A stretch of DNA of 18,617 bases from an uncultured Prevotella sp. (GTDB lineage: Bacteria > Bacteroidota > Bacteroidia > Bacteroidales > Bacteroidaceae). Shown here piece by piece: positions 14,514-18,617 of the stretch (position 1 is its first letter; each line of letters begins with the position of its first letter). Below the pieces are notes generated by a model. That model was not told where the DNA came from. It made no database searches and saw nothing but the letters and a program-made list of their open reading frames with translations. A program made the position numbers and the translations under genes. Location: contig USRA01000043.1 in NCBI GenBank assembly GCA_900557035.1, positions 1 to 18,617 on the forward strand, read 5' to 3'.

Positions 14514-17060
14514 TTAAAGGTCGTCGAAGTTGACAGGCTGTTCTGTTGGCTTTGTCTTCTTCTTCTCTTTCTTTTCTTCTGTAGCTCCTGAAGCTGAAGA
14601 TTCTCCTTCCGACTTGACAGCAGGAACCTCCTTGGTAATAGGATTTCCGTTTTCGTCGAGGATGATTTCCTCTGTGAATGCGGTACTATCCACACGGGTG
14701 GTATCTACCTTTGGTTTTGGTGCATAGCTTGCGCAGATATACATATCTCGTGTAATGTCGCCATCCTGTGGCTTGTCGAACTTGGCGTGATACTGCTGGA
14801 AGGCAGGATCGCCGAATACAGACTGCATGAAGTAACCGCATATTGGCAATGCTGTTCGGGAACCTTGACCCAAGGCTCCGGTGCGGAAGTGGAGACAGCG
14901 ATATTCGCCACCTACCCAGGCACCGACTACCAGTTTAGGGCTGACGCACATAAACCAGGCATCAGAGTGGTTGTTGGTAGTACCTGTCTTTCCACCAAAC
15001 TCGGTGTCACGGTATTTGCCTACATATCCCCAAAGGCTCTGCGAAGTACCGCCTGGCTCTCGCATACCGCCCTGGAGCAGCTGCTGCATCAGGAAGGCAC
15101 TCTTGTAAGGAATCACCTGCTCCTCTGTAGAAGGACCTTCATATACCACCTTGCCGTCGTGGTCCACAATCTTAGTAACCAATACCGGGTCGTGGTGCTT
15201 ACCATTGTTTGAAATAGTGCTGTATGCGCACGCCATCTCCAGCAGGTTGACATCGCTGGAACCCAAGGCAAGGGCTGGTGTATCATCCAGTGGACTGTTG
15301 ATACCCATCTTCTGGGCAGTCTCGATGATGCGCTTGATGCCCATCTCCTGTCCCAGGCGTACTGCCACGGAGTTGATACTCTTGGCAAAGGCACTCTTCA
15401 ATGGGATACTGTCACCCGAGAACGAACCGTTGGCGTTGGATGGTCTCCAGGTGGTCATCTCGTGCTTCTTCTTGTCATATACCTCCATCGAGATATATTC
15501 GTCGCGGCGCTTGTCGCAAGGAGTCAATCCCTGGTTCATCGCCTCGGTATAGACGAAGAGCTTGAAGGTAGAACCCGGCTGGCGCTCGGCTGTTACCTTG
15601 TCATACTTCCAGTGGTCGAAGTCGATGTCGCCCACCCATGCCTTTACGGCTCCCGTCTGTGGCTCCATAGCCACGAAAGCGCTGTGCATGAAGGTAGTCA
15701 TATACTTGATGCTATCTTCAGAAGTCATGTTGATGGTGATGCTTCCCTTGTCGTAATCGAATACCTTAACCGGGTGAACCCACTCCTTATAATAGTAGTT
15801 CACTGAGTCTGGATTGTTAGGGAAACGAGCCACCAGTTCCTTGTAGAAAGGCTGTCGCTCGGCGATGCCCTGGATGAAGTTTGGAATTACCTGATGGTTC
15901 TCATCCTGCCAAGGTTCCTGTCCCATCCATTTTCCCTTTCCTGCCTGTGTGCGGCGGATGCTCCAGTGGTTGTTGAAGTTCTGCTGAACCTGCTTCATCT
16001 GCTTGCGGGCAGCCTCCTCGGCATACTTCTGCATGCGGGTATCAATGGTGGTGTAGATTTTCAAGCCACTGGTGTAGAGGTCGTAACCTTCTTCCTTGCA
16101 CCAGTCTTTCAGGTAGTTGGCTACAGCCTCACGGAAGTATTTAGCCTGTCCGTCGTAGTTTTCCTCTACTTTGAAGTCGAGCTTGATAGGCTCAGCCTTG
16201 AGCTGGTCGTATTCTGCATGTGACAGATCGCCGTGTGTCACCATATTATATAATACGGTGTTGCGGCGTGCCAGACTGTTCTCCGGATTGGTACGTGGAT
16301 TGTAATAGGTGGTAGCCTTCAGCATACCCACGAGTACGGCAGCCTGGTCGGTGGTCAACTCCTTAGGAGTGGTATTGAAGTAAGTCTTGGCGGCAGTCTT
16401 GATACCGTAAGAGTTACTACCGAAATCCACGGTGTTGGCATACATGGTGATGATTTCCTTCTTCGAGAAAACCGTCTCCAGCTTCACGGCGATGATCCAC
16501 TCCTTGCTCTTGATGATGAGCAGGCGGAGTACAGGCACCTTGCCGAGCAATCCCGTAGAATACTGCGAACGGACGCGGAACATATTCTTTGCCAGCTGCT
16601 GCGTGATGGTAGAAGCACCACGGCCATTGTGATGCAGGAGAGCATCCTTGGCAGCAGCGAAAACGCCGATAGGGTCGATACCGATATGCTTGTAGAAACG
16701 CTCATCCTCGGTATCTACCAGAGCCTTGAAGAAGGCAGGGTTCACCTCGTCGTATTCTACAGGAGTACGATTCTCATTGAAATACTTACCGATGAGCTTG
16801 CCATCGGCACTATAAATCAAGGAAGCCTCGGAAGTCTGAGGATTCAGAATACCTGAAAAATAACCAGGTGACTTACCGAAAAGCCATAAGAAGTTAATAT
16901 CGACAGCACCTAAATAAAGGATAAAGGCGACAATACAACTTGCCAAGGCGACTACCGTCTTGGTGTACCACGCTCTTCCCTGATACAATGTCTTGTACCA
17001 AGGCCAAAAGGCGCAAAGCTTTTGCCATATCCAGGCAAAGATAGTCTTGACTTTGTTCAT
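14514..17060 (-). CDS. Class A penicillin-binding protein 1A
   Basis: A bifunctional peptidoglycan synthase of 848 residues, anchored in the inner membrane. One membrane segment (about 34-52) follows a basic, aromatic cytoplasmic N-terminus. The glycosyltransferase (GT51) domain shows TEDERFYKH (catalytic E118) and GRGASTITQQLAKN, then EWIIAVKLETVFSKKEI. The transpeptidase domain has S497-TFK, S561-IN and K691-TG. The tail is Lys/Glu/Ser-rich. ATG 17060 is chosen because an in-frame TTG at 17096 directly abuts the -7 box (17086-17093) and would precede the transcript. The helicase gene follows after 9 bases. The divergent neighbour is the fucose isomerase gene. Family identity is certain; mrcA/pbpC-type naming would be by analogy only. 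Confidence 0.93.
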   Translation of the reverse strand: MNKVKTIFAWIWQKLCAFWPWYKTLYQGRAWYTKTVVALASCIVAFILYLGAVDINFLWLFGKSPGYFSGILNPQTSEASLIYSADGKLIGKYFNENRTPVEYDEVNPAFFKALVDTEDERFYKHIGIDPIGVFAAAKDALLHHNGRGASTITQQLAKNMFRVRSQYSTGLLGKVPVLRLLIIKSKEWIIAVKLETVFSKKEIITMYANTVDFGSNSYGIKTAAKTYFNTTPKELTTDQAAVLVGMLKATTYYNPRTNPENSLARRNTVLYNMVTHGDLSHAEYDQLKAEPIKLDFKVEENYDGQAKYFREAVANYLKDWCKEEGYDLYTSGLKIYTTIDTRMQKYAEEAARKQMKQVQQNFNNHWSIRRTQAGKGKWMGQEPWQDENHQVIPNFIQGIAERQPFYKELVARFPNNPDSVNYYYKEWVHPVKVFDYDKGSITINMTSEDSIKYMTTFMHSAFVAMEPQTGAVKAWVGDIDFDHWKYDKVTAERQPGSTFKLFVYTEAMNQGLTPCDKRRDEYISMEVYDKKKHEMTTWRPSNANGSFSGDSIPLKSAFAKSINSVAVRLGQEMGIKRIIETAQKMGINSPLDDTPALALGSSDVNLLEMACAYSTISNNGKHHDPVLVTKIVDHDGKVVYEGPSTEEQVIPYKSAFLMQQLLQGGMREPGGTSQSLWGYVGKYRDTEFGGKTGTTNNHSDAWFMCVSPKLVVGAWVGGEYRCLHFRTGALGQGSRTALPICGYFMQSVFGDPAFQQYHAKFDKPQDGDITRDMYICASYAPKPKVDTTRVDSTAFTEEIILDENGNPITKEVPAVKSEGESSASGATEEKKEKKKTKPTEQPVNFDDL

Positions 17061-17085
17061 AATCGTTTTTCTGTTTTTGTCGGTG

Positions 17086-17118
17086 CAAAGGTACAATAAT
17101 AATTTGAAAAACCATCAA
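17086..17118 (-). promoter_or_regulatory. Promoter of the PBP1A-helicase operon
   Basis: On the minus strand TACCTTTG (17086-17093) matches the -7 consensus, and a TTG at 17116-17118 lies 22 bases upstream. Transcription should start near 17080, leaving about 20 bases before ATG 17060. Confidence 0.7.
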
Positions 17119-17251
17119 TCTTTGTGTTTTTATTTGTTATAAAGTCTCAATCGATGTGTATGAAATGTTACAGGAACTTTATCGGATGTTTCATTCCGGC
17201 GGAAATCTTCTGTTTTTAACTTTTTTCACCATAAAAAAACTCTTAAAATGC

Positions 17252-17281
17252 TTGCTGAAACAAAAAATATTAGTACCTTTG
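17252..17281 (+). promoter_or_regulatory. Promoter of the fucose isomerase gene
   Basis: TTG (17252-17254), a 19-base spacer, then TACCTTTG (17274-17281) match the Bacteroidetes consensus. Start is expected near 17287, with a leader of about 49 bases. TTGCTGA (17252-17258) and TCAGCAA (17285-17291) form a 7-bp inverted repeat bracketing the promoter, centres 33 bp apart, which could be an operator. Confidence 0.75.
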
Positions 17282-17335
17282 CGCTCAGCAAAAACAAGTC
17301 GATTATATAAAAACTTAATATAAAACACAAGAATT

Positions 17336-18617
17336 ATGGTAAGCAACAACATTCCACAAGTAAAGCTCGGTATTATTGCCGTTAGCCGTGACTGTTTTCC
17401 AATCGCGCTTTCTACTCAGCGCCGTGAGAACATCGTAAAAGAGTACAAAGGTGAGATTTTCAACTGTCAGACTACAGTTGAGAACGAGAAAGATATGCTC
17501 AAGGCTGTGGCTGAAGTGAAGGAGCAGGGCTGCAACGCTCTGGTTGTATTCCTTGGTAACTTCGGTCCTGAGACCCCTGAGACTTTGATTGCAAAGAACT
17601 TCGATGGTCCTGTTATGTTCGTAGCAGCTGCTGAAGGTGATGGCGACATGATCAATGGTCGTGGTGATGCATACTGCGGTATGCTCAACTGCTCTTACAA
17701 TCTCGGTATGCGCCACCTGAAGGGTTACATCCCTGAGTATCCAGTAGGCACAGCTGCAGAAGTAGCCAAGATGATTGCAGACTTCGTACCAGTGGCTCGC
17801 GTCATCCTCGGTTTGAAGGGCTTGAAGATTATCACCTTCGGTCCACGTCCTCAGGACTTCTTCGCCTGCAACGCTCCTATCAAGGGCTTGTATGAATTGG
17901 GTGTAGAGATTGAGGAGAACTCTGAGCTCGACCTCCTCGTAGCTTACAAGGAGCACGAGAACGACCCACGTATCGAAGAGGTTTGCGCTGATATGGCCAA
18001 GGAGATGGGCGAGGGATGCTACTATCCTGATCTCAGCCGCAGAATGGCACAGTTTGAGTTGACATTGCTCGACTGGGCAGAGGCTCACAAGGGTTCTCGC
18101 CAGTATGTAGCATTCGCAGACAAGTGCTGGCCAGCCTTCCCAAGCCAGTTCGGTTTTGAGCCTTGCTATGTAAACAGCCGTCTCGTTAGCCGCGGTATTC
18201 CTGTAGCTTGCGAGGTTGATATCTATGGTGCATTGTCAGAGTACATCGGTATGTGTGCATCTGATGATACCGTTACATTGCTCGACATCAACAACTCTGT
18301 TCCTCAGTATATCTATGATGAGGATATCAAGGGCAAGTACGATTACAAGTTGACTGATACCTTCATGGGCTTCCACTGCGGTAACACTCCACAGTGCAAG
18401 ATGTGCTCTAGCCGTAAGATCAAGTATCAGTTGATCCAGAACCGCTTGTTGGAGAATGGTGGTACACCAGACTTCACCCGTGGTACTTTGGAGGGTGATA
18501 TCGCTGCATCTGACATCACATTCTATCGCTTGCAGTGCGATTCAGAGGGTAACCTCCGTTCTTACATCGCAGAGGGTGAGGTTCTCGATGTTCCTACCCG
18601 TTCATTCGGTGGTATCG
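17336..18617 (+). CDS. L-fucose isomerase family protein (3' end outside window)
   Basis: The first 427 residues of a cytoplasmic sugar isomerase of the L-fucose isomerase-related family (COG2407 type), which converts the aldose to a ketose (L-fucose to L-fuculose in FucI). The N-terminal half is a Rossmann-like region (KLGIIAVSRDCFP, NALVVFLGNFGPETPE, KIITFGPRPQDFFACN). Candidate metal ligands are E293 in PVACEVDIYGAL and D317 in LLDINN; their 24-residue spacing equals that of E337 and D361 in E. coli FucI. The third ligand, a histidine in the C-terminal domain, should lie beyond the window. A Cys cluster, FHCGNTPQCKMCSSRK (347-361), is notable. The ATG at 17336 has an AT-rich leader. The substrate could be L-fucose or a related aldose; the GH95 fucosidase in the window favours fucose. 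Confidence 0.82.
   Translation, partial: MVSNNIPQVKLGIIAVSRDCFPIALSTQRRENIVKEYKGEIFNCQTTVENEKDMLKAVAEVKEQGCNALVVFLGNFGPETPETLIAKNFDGPVMFVAAAEGDGDMINGRGDAYCGMLNCSYNLGMRHLKGYIPEYPVGTAAEVAKMIADFVPVARVILGLKGLKIITFGPRPQDFFACNAPIKGLYELGVEIEENSELDLLVAYKEHENDPRIEEVCADMAKEMGEGCYYPDLSRRMAQFELTLLDWAEAHKGSRQYVAFADKCWPAFPSQFGFEPCYVNSRLVSRGIPVACEVDIYGALSEYIGMCASDDTVTLLDINNSVPQYIYDEDIKGKYDYKLTDTFMGFHCGNTPQCKMCSSRKIKYQLIQNRLLENGGTPDFTRGTLEGDIAASDITFYRLQCDSEGNLRSYIAEGEVLDVPTRSFGGI

Noticed and set aside
17061..17096. TTG codon in frame upstream of PBP1A, giving a 12-residue longer protein
   Set aside because: It directly abuts the TACCTTTG -7 box and precedes the expected transcript start; ATG 17060 is downstream and gives a normal PBP N-terminus.
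17195..17205. TTCCGGCGGAA palindrome between the PBP1A and fucose isomerase promoters
   Set aside because: Five-bp arms only, far from both promoters, with no second copy.

Overview
The window looks like a chromosomal segment from a Prevotella/Segatella-type member of the Bacteroidales. The evidence is Bacteroidetes-type promoters (TAnnTTTG -7 boxes, most with a TTG/TTTG about 19-23 bases upstream) in front of most transcription units, AT-rich leaders with weak Shine-Dalgarno sequences, a Bacteroidetes-type LptD, a secreted GH95 fucosidase, and an oxaloacetate-decarboxylase-like protein with the family's Bacteroidales look. No tRNA, rRNA, CRISPR array, insertion sequence or phage gene was seen.

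Layout. (1) 57-1750, minus strand: a two-gene AbiE-type toxin-antitoxin module (DUF6088/AbiEi-like antitoxin, then AbiEii-like nucleotidyltransferase) with a 4-base ATGA overlap. Its own promoter overlaps a well-formed inverted repeat. (2) 2075-2806, plus: a HAD-superfamily phosphatase. It converges on (3) 3038-4330, minus, an acidic 430-residue protein I do not recognise. Between them lie four CCTTAAGG palindromes at an exact 22-base period. (4) 4760-7092, plus: a carboxyltransferase (PycB/OadA-like) whose biotinyl-like C-terminal domain lacks the biotin lysine, then an HD-domain hydrolase 11 bases downstream. (5) 7184-10042, plus: an LptD-like outer-membrane LPS assembly protein, ending in a strong terminator. 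(6) 10207-12663, plus: a secreted GH95 alpha-L-fucosidase. A bidirectional terminator separates it from (7) 12768-17060, minus: a class A penicillin-binding protein followed 9 bases later by a PIF1/RecD-like helicase with a coiled-coil/TPR tail. (8) 17336 to the window end, plus: an L-fucose isomerase family gene, cut by the window edge.

Functional themes: fucose release and use (GH95 plus fucose isomerase, though not adjacent), envelope building (LptD, PBP1A), C3/C4 carboxylate metabolism (PycB-like protein), and a probably acquired toxin-antitoxin pair at the left end. I found no clear undescribed multi-gene system. The best leads are the lysine-less biotinyl domain, the 22-base palindrome array, the unrecognised acidic protein, a sequence repeated in two intergenic regions (4505-4524 and 7141-7160), the putative AbiE operator, and a perfect 13-bp hairpin inside the HD gene.
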